In this document: positions 24,793-34,023 of the stretch, piece by piece
Position numbering within the stretch: the stretch's first letter is position 1
Layout of the letters: each line of letters begins with the position of its first letter
Source: CAIKNB01 sp041658705
GTDB taxonomy: Bacteria; Patescibacteriota; Patescibacteriia; 2-12-FULL-60-25
Direction of reading: 5' to 3'
DNA: 64,000 nt
NCBI GenBank assembly: GCA_041658705.1
Contig: JBAZZT010000001.1
Coordinates: forward strand, 124,001-188,000
Program-made: the position numbers and the translations under genes
The notes under the pieces: model-generated
Seen by the model: only the letters and a program-made list of their open reading frames with translations
What the model was told of the DNA's origin: nothing
Databases searched by the model: none

Positions 24793-26685
24793 ATGGCAAA
24801 AAAAGATTATACAAATTGGGATAGAAAAGAGTTGATCAAAGAGATTGACCAGCTTTGTAAGCGCAAAAAATATGGTCTTGTTTGGGAAGACAAGCCGGAA
24901 AATGTTGTCGTACAATGTAAGACTGAATTACCTGTTTTGGGAGAAGTGAAAAGCAAAGAAATAATTACCGACCCAGACAAACCGATAAATTTACTAATTG
25001 AAGGCGACAATTATCATGCCCTTTCAGTTTTGAATTACACTCACAAGGGCAAAATTGATGCTATATACGCAGATCCTCCCTACAACACAGGCGCAAAAAA
25101 TTGGGTTTATAACAATGATTATGTGGATGCCAATGACGCGTTTCGCCATAGCAAGTGGCTTAGTTTTATGCAGAATAGATTGAAATTAGCAAAATCTTTA
25201 CTGAAGCCAGAAGGGGTGATTGTTGTTACCATCGATGATTACGAAGCCTCGACACTGAAACTGCTAATGGACGACATTTTTGGAGAAGTGAATTATCTTG
25301 GAACAGTAGTTATTAAAAATAATCCACAAGGCAGATCTAGTGTTTCTGGTTTTCAAATTTCTCATGAGTACGCACTTTTTTATGGTCGTAGTGCAAAGGC
25401 TAAAATTGGCAGATTACCAAGAACACAAGAACAGATCGCACGCTACAATGAGAAAGATGAAATTGGGCCATTTGAATGGAGAAATTTTCGTGCGCAATAT
25501 AGTACTGAATCACCTAAAATGAAGTATCCAATCTTTGTAAGAAAGGACAGTTCTGATTTTAGAATTCCTAAGATAGAATGGAATAAAGAAAAGGGTTCTT
25601 ATGATTTACTCGAAAAACCAAAAGCCTTTGAACAAATTTCGCTACCAGTAGATTCAAAAGGTCGAGAGAGGACTTGGAAATGGGCAATTGAAACTGTCGA
25701 GCTGGTAAAAAGTACCGAAATGGGCGTTCGTTTAGATAAAGATAAAAACCCGTCAGTATTTTATAAGGGAAGGATGGCAAATGAGTGGATGTTGCCTTAT
25801 ACAATTTGGGATAAGTCCGATTATTCCGCCTCGTCAATGGGTACTAACCTTTTGATTTCTTTATTAGGGGAAAAGAAATTTGATTATCCAAAATCTCTTC
25901 ATGCTGTGATTGATTGTCTTAGGGTTTTAACGAGTAAAAAAGATGCAACATTTCTTGATTTCTTTGCAGGATCAGGAACGACAGGACACGCCGTGTTTGA
26001 ATTAAACAAAAAAGATAGTGGAAATAGAAAATTTATTCTATGTACAAACAATGAAAATGGTATAGCCAATGAAGTTTGTTATCCAAGAATAGAGAAAGTA
26101 ATAAATGGTTATAAATTTATCGGACAAGATAAAACAATAATCTTTGAGCAGAACTTGAACGAAAAGGTTTTGATGGATATTAATATTGTTTTGGATGATT
26201 TAGAAAAGGCAAAAGAAAGTAATAAGCAAAGTTATGATAAATTAGAAGTCAAAATAGAAGATAATTCTTTGCGTTTGTATGGGATAAAAAAAACTAATGG
26301 CAAAAAGCAAGGTGTTGGGGGTAATCTCAAATATTTCAAAACTTCTTTTGTTCCAGCTGATCCAACAGACAAAAATAAAATTGCTCTTACGAAAAAGGCA
26401 ACAGAAATGCTTTGTGTTAAAGAAGATACATTTGAAAATATAAAATCAAATGAGCAGTATGTAATTTACGGCAACAAAAAAAGATATACCGGAATTATTT
26501 ATGATCATCAGGCAATAGATGTTTTTAAAAAAGAAATATCCAAAATTGACGGAAAATTTAGCGTTTATGTATTTTCGCTTGGTGATGATACTTTTGACGA
26601 GGAGTTTGAAGATATGAAATCAAAAGTTAAATTATCACCAATACCCGAAGCGATACTCCGAGTATATCGTAGAATATTTAAATAA
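24793..26685 (+). CDS. mod: Type III restriction-modification system methyltransferase (Mod)
   Basis: 630 aa. DPPYNTG (from residue 94) is the N6-adenine/N4-cytosine methyltransferase motif IV, and FLDFFAGSGTTGHAV (about 390) is the AdoMet-binding motif I; their order makes it a beta-class enzyme, as in type III Mod proteins. The central part between them carries the target recognition region. It starts four bases after the HTH gene and is followed 11 bases later by the Res gene. Confidence 0.92.
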   Translation: MAKKDYTNWDRKELIKEIDQLCKRKKYGLVWEDKPENVVVQCKTELPVLGEVKSKEIITDPDKPINLLIEGDNYHALSVLNYTHKGKIDAIYADPPYNTGAKNWVYNNDYVDANDAFRHSKWLSFMQNRLKLAKSLLKPEGVIVVTIDDYEASTLKLLMDDIFGEVNYLGTVVIKNNPQGRSSVSGFQISHEYALFYGRSAKAKIGRLPRTQEQIARYNEKDEIGPFEWRNFRAQYSTESPKMKYPIFVRKDSSDFRIPKIEWNKEKGSYDLLEKPKAFEQISLPVDSKGRERTWKWAIETVELVKSTEMGVRLDKDKNPSVFYKGRMANEWMLPYTIWDKSDYSASSMGTNLLISLLGEKKFDYPKSLHAVIDCLRVLTSKKDATFLDFFAGSGTTGHAVFELNKKDSGNRKFILCTNNENGIANEVCYPRIEKVINGYKFIGQDKTIIFEQNLNEKVLMDINIVLDDLEKAKESNKQSYDKLEVKIEDNSLRLYGIKKTNGKKQGVGGNLKYFKTSFVPADPTDKNKIALTKKATEMLCVKEDTFENIKSNEQYVIYGNKKRYTGIIYDHQAIDVFKKEISKIDGKFSVYVFSLGDDTFDEEFEDMKSKVKLSPIPEAILRVYRRIFK

Positions 26686-26696
26686 TTGGGAAAACT

Positions 26697-28928
26697 ATGC
26701 AACTAAAAGACTATCAAAATACAGCTATAAAAAAACTTCTCTCAAGAAGCAAGGAATTGCTGGCTCAAAGCGGAGAAAAGAAAATAATTTTCAAAGCCCC
26801 GACTGGTTCAGGCAAAACCATAATGACGGCAGAGTTTTTGAAGCAACTTATTGATGATAAGGAAATAAAAACTCCTTTATCGTTTATTTGGACTGCCCCA
26901 AGAAAATTGCACACCCAAAGCAAGGAAAAGCTAGAAAAGTATTATGAGGACACGCGAGCCATCGAATGTTCTGATTTTGAAGAATTGACTGACAAGCAAA
27001 TTGCGGAAAATGAAATTTTATTTTTGAACTGGGAAAGTATAAACAAAAAAGATAAAAATACTATCGTTAAAGAAAATGAAAAAGAATTTTATCTTAATAA
27101 GATCGTAGAAAATACCAAAGACGAAGGGCGAGAAATTGTTTTGATAATTGACGAAAGTCATCATCACGCTACAAGCGATATTTCTCAAGACTTAATCGCA
27201 GATATTGCCCCACGGCTGACAATTGAAGTCTCTGCAACTCCGATTATTCAAAATCCCGATGAAATTGTGGCTGTGCCATTGGAAGATGTAAAAATGGAAG
27301 GGATGATCAAAAAATCAGTCATCCTTAATCCAAATTTCAAAAACATTTTATCTGGTGATAGTTTAAAAACCGCCCTTGCGGACGGGACTGATGCAATGGT
27401 GCTTGAGGTAGCATTAAAAAAGAGAGACGAAATCGCAAAAGCATATCAAGAAGCAGGAATAAATATCAATCCACTTTTGCTTATTCAATTACCCGACAGA
27501 AAAACACAACAGGAGGACTTGATCAAAGATGAAGTTGTGCGGATTTTGAAAGATAAGTACAAAATGACTACCGAAAATGGCAAACTGGCGATCTACCTAT
27601 CTGAAGAAAAAGAAAATCTGGAAAATATCGCGAAGAACGATCAAGAAACAGAAGTTTTAATTTTCAAACAGGCAATCGCTTTGGGTTGGGATTGCCCAAG
27701 AGCGCAAATTCTTGTGCTTTTCAGAGATTGGAAGAGCTTGACATTTTCGGTCCAAACAGTCGGGCGTATTATGCGCATGCCTGAGCCTGATACTGGCCAT
27801 TACAAACAAGAGATTTTGAATCACGGCTTTGTCTATACCAATCTGACCGATATTGAAATTAAAGAAGACATGGCCAGAAATTATGTAACGATTTACACAA
27901 GCGATAGAATAGAAAATTACAAACCAATCAAATTGGAATCCGTTTATCGTTTGCGACAAAGAGAAAAAACTCGTTTGAGCCCGCAGTTTATCAAGCTTTT
28001 TTTGCACGAAGCAAACGAATATGGCTTGGAAAAGAAAGTAGAAACTAAAGGGCAAAAATTAGAGCTTTCTTTGATTTCTGACTATGAAGCAGAGAGCGTT
28101 GATAAATTGGCAAATGCAGAAATTAAAGGCGAAGCAAAGATTGATACCAAAAACGAAACCGATTTGCAAAAACTTTATGATTATTTTGTTCGCAATAATC
28201 TCACGCCTTTCTATCCCGAAGACCGATCAATCGGCAGAGTAAAAGAAGCGATTTATTACTTTTTCAGAATGCGTTTAGGTATGGAATATGCTGACCGATT
28301 TTCTGAAATTATCAATATTGTTCTTAGCCCGAAAAATATCCAGCATTTTGTAAATGTTATTGATAGCACGAAAGAAAAATATATTGCCGAAACAAAAAAG
28401 CGAGATATTGTATTGCAGAAAACACCCGATTGGGAATTACCAGAAATGTTGAATTTTGGCGGAAATTATGCAGAACTAAAAACAAAAAAATCGGTAATGC
28501 AACCATTTTATTATGACAACAAATGGAAAACAGAAGAAGCGTTTATTAAATTTCTTGAAAAATCTGATCAAATTGAATGGTGGTTTAAGAATGGCGACAG
28601 AGATTCCACTTTCTTTGCTGTTTCATATATTGAAAATGGCGAGCAAAAACCTTTTTATGTAGATTTTATTATACAATTCAAAAATGGTTCGCTTGGCTTG
28701 TTTGATACAAAAAGCGGAAACACAATAAAAGACGCAAGAGAAAAAAGCGATGGTTTGCAAAAGTTTTTGAAAGAGCATAAAGGAATTTCTGGCGGAATAG
28801 TTGCAAACACAAATTCAAAAGATTTTTCAGGTCGTTGGATGTGCTACAAGGGAAAAGGCATAGAACTTAATCCCGATGATTTTTCTAATTGGGAATTGTT
28901 GGAAATTTATAAATATGGCAAAGATTAA
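26697..28928 (+). CDS. res: Type III restriction enzyme, Res subunit
   Basis: 743 aa. SF2 helicase motifs are present: APTGSGKT (34-41), DESHHHA (Walker B of DEAD-like type, about 158), SATP, and motif VI TVGRIMRMPEP. The C-terminal region has a PD-(D/E)XK-type nuclease signature (YVDFIIQFKNGSLGLFDTKSG). It would cleave DNA in complex with Mod when sites are unmodified. The last 14 bases overlap the start of the next gene, so the operon has three defence genes and a regulator. Confidence 0.92.
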   Translation: MQLKDYQNTAIKKLLSRSKELLAQSGEKKIIFKAPTGSGKTIMTAEFLKQLIDDKEIKTPLSFIWTAPRKLHTQSKEKLEKYYEDTRAIECSDFEELTDKQIAENEILFLNWESINKKDKNTIVKENEKEFYLNKIVENTKDEGREIVLIIDESHHHATSDISQDLIADIAPRLTIEVSATPIIQNPDEIVAVPLEDVKMEGMIKKSVILNPNFKNILSGDSLKTALADGTDAMVLEVALKKRDEIAKAYQEAGININPLLLIQLPDRKTQQEDLIKDEVVRILKDKYKMTTENGKLAIYLSEEKENLENIAKNDQETEVLIFKQAIALGWDCPRAQILVLFRDWKSLTFSVQTVGRIMRMPEPDTGHYKQEILNHGFVYTNLTDIEIKEDMARNYVTIYTSDRIENYKPIKLESVYRLRQREKTRLSPQFIKLFLHEANEYGLEKKVETKGQKLELSLISDYEAESVDKLANAEIKGEAKIDTKNETDLQKLYDYFVRNNLTPFYPEDRSIGRVKEAIYYFFRMRLGMEYADRFSEIINIVLSPKNIQHFVNVIDSTKEKYIAETKKRDIVLQKTPDWELPEMLNFGGNYAELKTKKSVMQPFYYDNKWKTEEAFIKFLEKSDQIEWWFKNGDRDSTFFAVSYIENGEQKPFYVDFIIQFKNGSLGLFDTKSGNTIKDAREKSDGLQKFLKEHKGISGGIVANTNSKDFSGRWMCYKGKGIELNPDDFSNWELLEIYKYGKD

Positions 28929-30420
28929 GAAAATAGAAAAAGAGGGAGTATCTAAAATTACAATCTATAAACTAGATAGTAATTTTTCGGCTGAACAGGC
29001 ATTATCAGGATATAAGAATCAGAAAGACGGAACATTGCAGGGTTGGAATTATAAAATTTTTACTCGGCTAAAGTCGAATATGCCACCGTCGTGGAAACCA
29101 CTCGTCAAAGATTTGATAAATGATGATGATATTCCAAAAAATTCCTATGCATCTTTAGTTTTTCTTTTCGAGAAAGACGAAAATAATTTTGCTCTAACTT
29201 CCGGTTACGGCTACGCCGATGTTCGAGAATACGGAATAAAAGATTTTGGCATAGATATATCCTGCAAATCTCTTGATCCGAATCAACTTAATCATTTATA
29301 TCAAAAACAGCCGACAGGAAATGTCTATGGTTTAAGTAGGTCGTTGCGTGGTAAGTATATGCCGACAAACGACAGCGTTAATCAAAGAAGTGTACTTAAG
29401 GCACTCAAGGGGAAAGTGATAAATCAGGATTTGGGGGTAACAATGGAGGGCAGAACTTCTTTAGCCGTGTCTGGTAAAAAAGATTTGTCCGATGTTGTAA
29501 AATTATTAGATGAGATTATTAAAATTGAAAAGTCTGATAAATTTACTGTTAATATTAAAGGACTTGATGAAGTTGAAAAGAAGTTACGAGATGAGTTGGA
29601 TAAGGAATTACTAACAAAAATCAATTCTGGAAAGTTTGACGATGTACTGCTCGGCTATGATGATGATCTGGTTTTTAAAAATTGTGAAAAGTTAAAAGTT
29701 GGTAGAGATAATACAGAATACCTTATCGATGATACACAAAAAGTTTTTAGCGCGGCACAACAGCAAAATGCCCAAAATCCAGCGAGTGTGAAGGTTGTCG
29801 GGTTTGATGAACAAAATCAAGAAATTTTTAGCAAAAAGCTTTTTGATTTGATTGAGGGCGAGCTTGATTTCAACAATGACAAATATTTTAGAATTGATAA
29901 AAAGTGGTATAAGACAAACGCTGATTACAAAAAGAAAATAGAGGACGATTTCAAGACGGTTGGAAAAATTGAGTCAAATTATTTTAAGCCATGGCAAAAA
30001 GATAGCGGTAAATTTGTTATTGAGGATGATTTTTTGAATGCGAACATTGATTCAAATAGAATACTCGCGCATACAAAAAAGATTTCTCAAATTGAACTTG
30101 CCGATATTATAGACAAAGCTAAAAACTATTTTATCCATGTTAAAAAAGGGCGAGGAGCTTTTTTGAGAAATTTGTTTGCGCAAGGTTATGTTTCGGGCAG
30201 TTTATTTAACGGAGATGAAGCATTCAAAAAATCAGTAAAGGACAAGTTTGGTATTGATGTTGATAAAAAATTTACAGTTGTTTTTGCCATTTTCCCCGAA
30301 GACGAAACAAAAATTGACTCGATTTTTACATTGTTTGCAAAAGTTGATTTTTTGGAGCGTTGCGATTCTTTGAAAAGTATGGGTTTTGATGTAAAATATT
30401 GTATGATAAGTAATTCCTAA
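28915..30420 (+). CDS. TIGR04141/DUF6119 family sporadically distributed protein
   Basis: 501 aa from ATG 28915, which overlaps the res stop by 14 bases. The opening (ITIYKLDSNFSAEQALSGYK), the early LVFLFEKDENNFALTSGYGY block and the central TSLAVSGKKDLSDVV block match the family TIGR04141, now DUF6119, whose function is unknown and whose distribution is patchy. The late half ends in KKGRGAFLRNLFAQGYVSG and a sandwich-like domain. Overlap with the type III res gene, inside one mobile cassette, argues for a defence role (inference). Confidence 0.75.
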   Translation: MAKIKKIEKEGVSKITIYKLDSNFSAEQALSGYKNQKDGTLQGWNYKIFTRLKSNMPPSWKPLVKDLINDDDIPKNSYASLVFLFEKDENNFALTSGYGYADVREYGIKDFGIDISCKSLDPNQLNHLYQKQPTGNVYGLSRSLRGKYMPTNDSVNQRSVLKALKGKVINQDLGVTMEGRTSLAVSGKKDLSDVVKLLDEIIKIEKSDKFTVNIKGLDEVEKKLRDELDKELLTKINSGKFDDVLLGYDDDLVFKNCEKLKVGRDNTEYLIDDTQKVFSAAQQQNAQNPASVKVVGFDEQNQEIFSKKLFDLIEGELDFNNDKYFRIDKKWYKTNADYKKKIEDDFKTVGKIESNYFKPWQKDSGKFVIEDDFLNANIDSNRILAHTKKISQIELADIIDKAKNYFIHVKKGRGAFLRNLFAQGYVSGSLFNGDEAFKKSVKDKFGIDVDKKFTVVFAIFPEDETKIDSIFTLFAKVDFLERCDSLKSMGFDVKYCMISNS

Positions 30421-30441
30421 TCCACTTCTAACCAATTTGAG

Positions 30442-30860
30442 GTCCCGCCGTCCGTCCGCCGAAAAGTTTTGGGGGTCCCGCTATTCAGCGGGATAAACTC
30501 CGCCAAGCAGGCGGGCAAAAAGGAAGGGGGTTGGGGGGAAGGAATTTTTGCCCGCCTGCTTCCGTTCCCGTTCCGTTTGAGCAAAGGAAAAGCGGAAGGG
30601 GGGGTTGGGGGGAATTCCGCTTTTCCTTTGCGAAATCAAAATGAGGCCAGTCCCGCCACCTGCCTGAATACTTGGAAGGCAGAACACCACAGAAAAATAC
30701 TCTTTTCATTAAAAGAAAAAGAAATCGGGCGCGCGCAAAATGAAAAGAGCAAAGAGTATTTTTCTGTGGTGTGGCGAGCTTGTCGAGCAGTGGCGGGGCT
30801 GGCTTCCTTATTGGGGGTTTTGCTCAAAAAAAGTTCGAACATCAATCAAAAAACACCGCC
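30442..30860. repeat. Right 0.4-kb multi-hairpin inverted repeat (IR-R)
   Basis: Reverse complement of IR-L with few changes; one hairpin is more complete here (CAAAGGAAAAGCGGAA arms, about 30584-30600 against 30617-30633). The outer edge ends CACCGCCA, matching the TGGCGGTG edge of IR-L and the CCGCCA end of tRNA-Ser. No ORF is supported inside. Confidence 0.88.
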
Positions 30861-31134
30861 ACGGCGCTCGCGAGCGCCGTGGCTCCGCCAGCATGTTGAC
30901 GGAGCTACGATGTTCGCGAGATGTATCAAGTTCAGAAACAACTTGAGATCAAGCCATTTACTGTCATGCTGTCCTGTTTAACAAAAGGGGTCAGGTCCCG
31001 AAAACGTTTATCGCTCAATCCATTAGATTCATTGCGAGATCATACATTCTTGGGACCTGACACCGAATTTTACCGAATTTTTGTGTTACCTCGGCGGCCG
31101 CGTTATCATGTGCATATTCGCTTCCTTTGAAGCT
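30861..31134. repeat. Spacer with GGCGCTCGCGAGCGCC palindrome and GTCAGGTCCC repeat
   Basis: A palindrome (ACGGCGCTCGCGAGCGCCGT, 30861-30880) abuts IR-R. A dispersed repeat spans about 30926-31075: AACTTGAGATCAAGCCATTT, GGTCAGGTCCCGAAAACG, TTTATCGCTCAATCCATT, and the inverse end GGGACCTGACACC. Partial copies lie at 32968-33055, 33411-33470 and 50710-50750. Confidence 0.6.
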
Positions 31135-32919
31135 ATGAAACACCGTCTCTTTTTCACCTTGGTCGTTTTGGCGGTGTGTTCGTTTCCGGTCGCGGCCGGT
31201 GCGAGCGCCTACGACTCCGCCTTAGCGGCGCGCCTGCAGGGTCGCATCCTGCTGCAGGTCGAAAGCCATGGCGAGGCTTGGTACATCCGCGCCAAGGATC
31301 TGAAACGATACTACATGAAGGACGGTGCGGCCGCGTATTCCGTCATGCGTTTTTTCAGTCTGGGAATCGCGGACTCTGATCTCGCGAAGATTCCTCAAGT
31401 ATCCGACACGACGGAAATGAAGGCGTCCACTTCCGCCTGCACGAGCAACGCGTTAGCCAATCGGCTGCGAGGCGAAATTCTTCTTCAAACGCAACAACAC
31501 GGGGAGGCCTGGTATGTAGACCCGGTGAAATGTCGCGCGATTTACCTGAAAGATGGAGATGTGGCGTACCAAGCCATGCGCTTCCTGGGATTCGGCGCCT
31601 TCACTCGCGACCTTGAGAAGATCGAAGACGGAGGCACGGTGGCCGGAAGCGTCTCAAGCGCGAACCCGCCGCCAGCGCAACAGCCCGCCGCTAATAAACG
31701 AGCCGTTGTCATAATTTACAAAAACGTTTACGACGCCCTAAAGCCAGAAATAGATAATTTTCAAAAGGATGTCTCTGCTAACTTAGGAGTTGGAATAAAC
31801 ATAATCCAACTACAAGATTCATCATCTTACATGCCGCTTGATATAAGGAACTTGCTCATCAAGGAATGCCAACTCGATGGGGTAAATGGTTGCCATGACT
31901 TAGAGGGGGCTGTTCTTGTCGGCGATATTCCCTACGCCTTGTATGAACAAGTCTATGACAGCAATCATTTGGCGCCGTTCATGTACTTCTATGAGGATCT
32001 TGATGCCAGCTTTAAGCAAAATAATTTAGGGCATTATTATGGCTATGACGGTTATGGCGCGCATGGAGGCCCTGAAATATATACCGGTTGGATAAGATCA
32101 ACATTTCCTTCGACAGATTTCAACAACCATATCAACGAGTTAAGAGCTTACTTCCAAAAGCATCATAATTTTTTCACCAAACAATCCGTACCCGCAAAGT
32201 GGGCGGTATCAGCTGTACATGTCCCATATCCAGCCGGCTATAATCATTATCTTTCCATCCCTAATCTTGGACTAACTGTCTATGGAACAGAAAATTCTAT
32301 AGACATAACGCCGGATGTCGCAGACAACCTCGCTCCTTTTAAGCCGGCTCTTATGGCAGAGTTATCTAAGGGTCCGGAAGTAGCTTATTTGCATTCTCAC
32401 GGGGGCCCAACTGTTGTCTGGGATTTAACCGCAAGTGACTTTTCCAATCTTACCAACTTGCCCCTTTTCATGCTCACTTGGGGTTGTAGTAACGGAAATT
32501 TCATAGAGAACGTAAAAGATTCTATAGCTCTGGCGTTTATAAATGGTAAAAACCTAGGCCTATCTTTCTTGGCTAAATTAGATTCAACTGATATAGATGT
32601 TTATTCCGGAAATTGTCCGGATTGCGGCTGGTTTGGTGGCAATCAAGTCAATTTCTTTAAGTATTATAATAAGGGCCAATATGTCGGGGAAGCGTGGCTA
32701 AATGTTGAACATGATTTCGCCGCCTTACCGCTGCCAACGCAAATCCAAACACAAACCCCGACCATGACATCATCAAATGTGCCTCTTCTAGCCGCGCCGG
32801 ATTCGAGTGCATCGGAGAGCTCATCGGGTCAGCTGCTCGATCTTTATAAATTAAGCGGACCTCTACAGCGAATAATCATAGGATCACCATTTATTTACAG
32901 CCCTACGGCTAGAAAGTAA
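31135..32919 (+). CDS. Secreted caspase-like (clan CD/C25-type) peptidase with two HGEAWY repeats
   Basis: 594 aa. A signal peptide (about 1-22) leads to two HGEAWY repeats (about 32-85 and 97-150: ILLQVESHGEAWYIRAKD, KRYYMKDG, then LLQTQQHGEAWYVDPVKC, RAIYLKDG). A Pro-rich linker and a domain resembling gingipain-type peptidases follow. Putative dyad residues are His422 in LHSHGG and Cys451 in WGCSNGN. The repeats probably fix the protein at the cell surface and the C-terminus acts on proteins outside (inference). ATG 31135 is preferred over upstream starts because it begins the signal peptide. Codon use becomes AT-rich in the peptidase half, suggesting that this domain was swapped in. Confidence 0.75.
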   Translation: MKHRLFFTLVVLAVCSFPVAAGASAYDSALAARLQGRILLQVESHGEAWYIRAKDLKRYYMKDGAAAYSVMRFFSLGIADSDLAKIPQVSDTTEMKASTSACTSNALANRLRGEILLQTQQHGEAWYVDPVKCRAIYLKDGDVAYQAMRFLGFGAFTRDLEKIEDGGTVAGSVSSANPPPAQQPAANKRAVVIIYKNVYDALKPEIDNFQKDVSANLGVGINIIQLQDSSSYMPLDIRNLLIKECQLDGVNGCHDLEGAVLVGDIPYALYEQVYDSNHLAPFMYFYEDLDASFKQNNLGHYYGYDGYGAHGGPEIYTGWIRSTFPSTDFNNHINELRAYFQKHHNFFTKQSVPAKWAVSAVHVPYPAGYNHYLSIPNLGLTVYGTENSIDITPDVADNLAPFKPALMAELSKGPEVAYLHSHGGPTVVWDLTASDFSNLTNLPLFMLTWGCSNGNFIENVKDSIALAFINGKNLGLSFLAKLDSTDIDVYSGNCPDCGWFGGNQVNFFKYYNKGQYVGEAWLNVEHDFAALPLPTQIQTQTPTMTSSNVPLLAAPDSSASESSSGQLLDLYKLSGPLQRIIIGSPFIYSPTARK

Positions 32920-33064
32920 GCGGCAGGAAGCGCATCGGGTCGCCGCAAAGACGAAGAAAAAGACAACCGTGTCAGGTCTCAAAGACGTTTATCGCTCAAT
33001 CCATTTGTTTCATTGCCGGAATATGCATTTTGGGGACTTGGCGCCGAACTCTAAGGAGAAATTT

Positions 33065-33355
33065 ATGCCAAAAACTACATTAGGAAAATGGTCAGTCAGA
33101 TTGAGCGCCTTTTTCTTGTTAGCAATCGCAACCTCAATTGTTCTAGTCAATGTACTTGGCATACTTTCTTATGATGACCACTGGTGGGATGTGACAGTAG
33201 GGGTTGCATTCCCAGCAAGCATCATTGCTTTAATCACTGGGGTATTAGCGGTTATAAAAAACAAAGATCGTTCTGTTTTGGTTTATATTTCAATCATCAT
33301 AGGCCTAGCAACTATACTTTTTATCCCATTGCATAGTTTATTTATCAGTGACTAA
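33065..33355 (+). CDS. Small membrane protein
   Basis: 96 aa with three hydrophobic segments (LSAFFLLAIATSIVLVN, VAFPASIIALITGVLAV, YISIIIGLATILFIPL). An AAGGAG site six bases before the ATG fixes the start. It lies just after a GTCAGGTC-type repeat. No family recognised. Confidence 0.6.
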   Translation: MPKTTLGKWSVRLSAFFLLAIATSIVLVNVLGILSYDDHWWDVTVGVAFPASIIALITGVLAVIKNKDRSVLVYISIIIGLATILFIPLHSLFISD

Positions 33356-33476
33356 CTTATTAAATCGGACCGTCCTAATACAAAAAGCCCGACGGATAGC
33401 GAAGAAGATGTTAGTGCCAGGTCCGGAAACAATTTGAAATCAAGCCATTTACTGTCAGGCTATTCTAACGGTTTTG

Positions 33477-33875
33477 CTATTTTACCCAAGCGCCATTTTT
33501 ATACTCTGCGATTTCCTGCGCGAACGTCACCGACTCTGAACTAGGACCGGCGTAGTCTATACTTTCAATGACAGTTCTTGAACGGAAGCTGGCGCCATGA
33601 TTTCCTTTAAGCATGAAAGAATAGCCTGAAGCGCTGCCCGGGGTTCTCACGGACATGGAGAGAAGCACGCCTTCGTGGCTGATGAGCTGATCGGTCACTT
33701 CCACGTCGCCAGCTTTTGCATCCAGCTCCCTGATGGCGGTTATCACTTCTTCCGCCGTAAACGTACGCTCACCCTCCCAACCCGTTGAGGCCCCCTCCCC
33801 GAGTTTTTTGATTTTCACTTTTTTCGTTTCGACATCTGAAACCGCTGCTTCTCCGCCAAAAGGTTTTTCATTCAT
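33477..33875 (-). CDS. Hypothetical protein
   Basis: 132 aa from ATG 33875; a GTG at 33911 is possible but overlaps a TATAGT box. No membrane segment or signal. The middle (FTAEEVITAIRELDAKAGDV) is helical, followed by beta-rich sequence. No family recognised. Convergent with the small membrane protein, with a GTCAGG repeat fragment between them. Confidence 0.5.
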   Translation of the reverse strand: MNEKPFGGEAAVSDVETKKVKIKKLGEGASTGWEGERTFTAEEVITAIRELDAKAGDVEVTDQLISHEGVLLSMSVRTPGSASGYSFMLKGNHGASFRSRTVIESIDYAGPSSESVTFAQEIAEYKNGAWVK

Positions 33876-34023
33876 AATCGATAATAGTCGCTGATTAAGA
33901 GTTGAGTTCACTATATCAATCCAACCTCTCTTCGTATATCAAGGAGGCTCTAGTTTCAACCGTCTGGACCGTTTCTTTAGGCTGGATTTTTTGATATACT
34001 TGGTCAAAAGTTAGCGTAATTTT

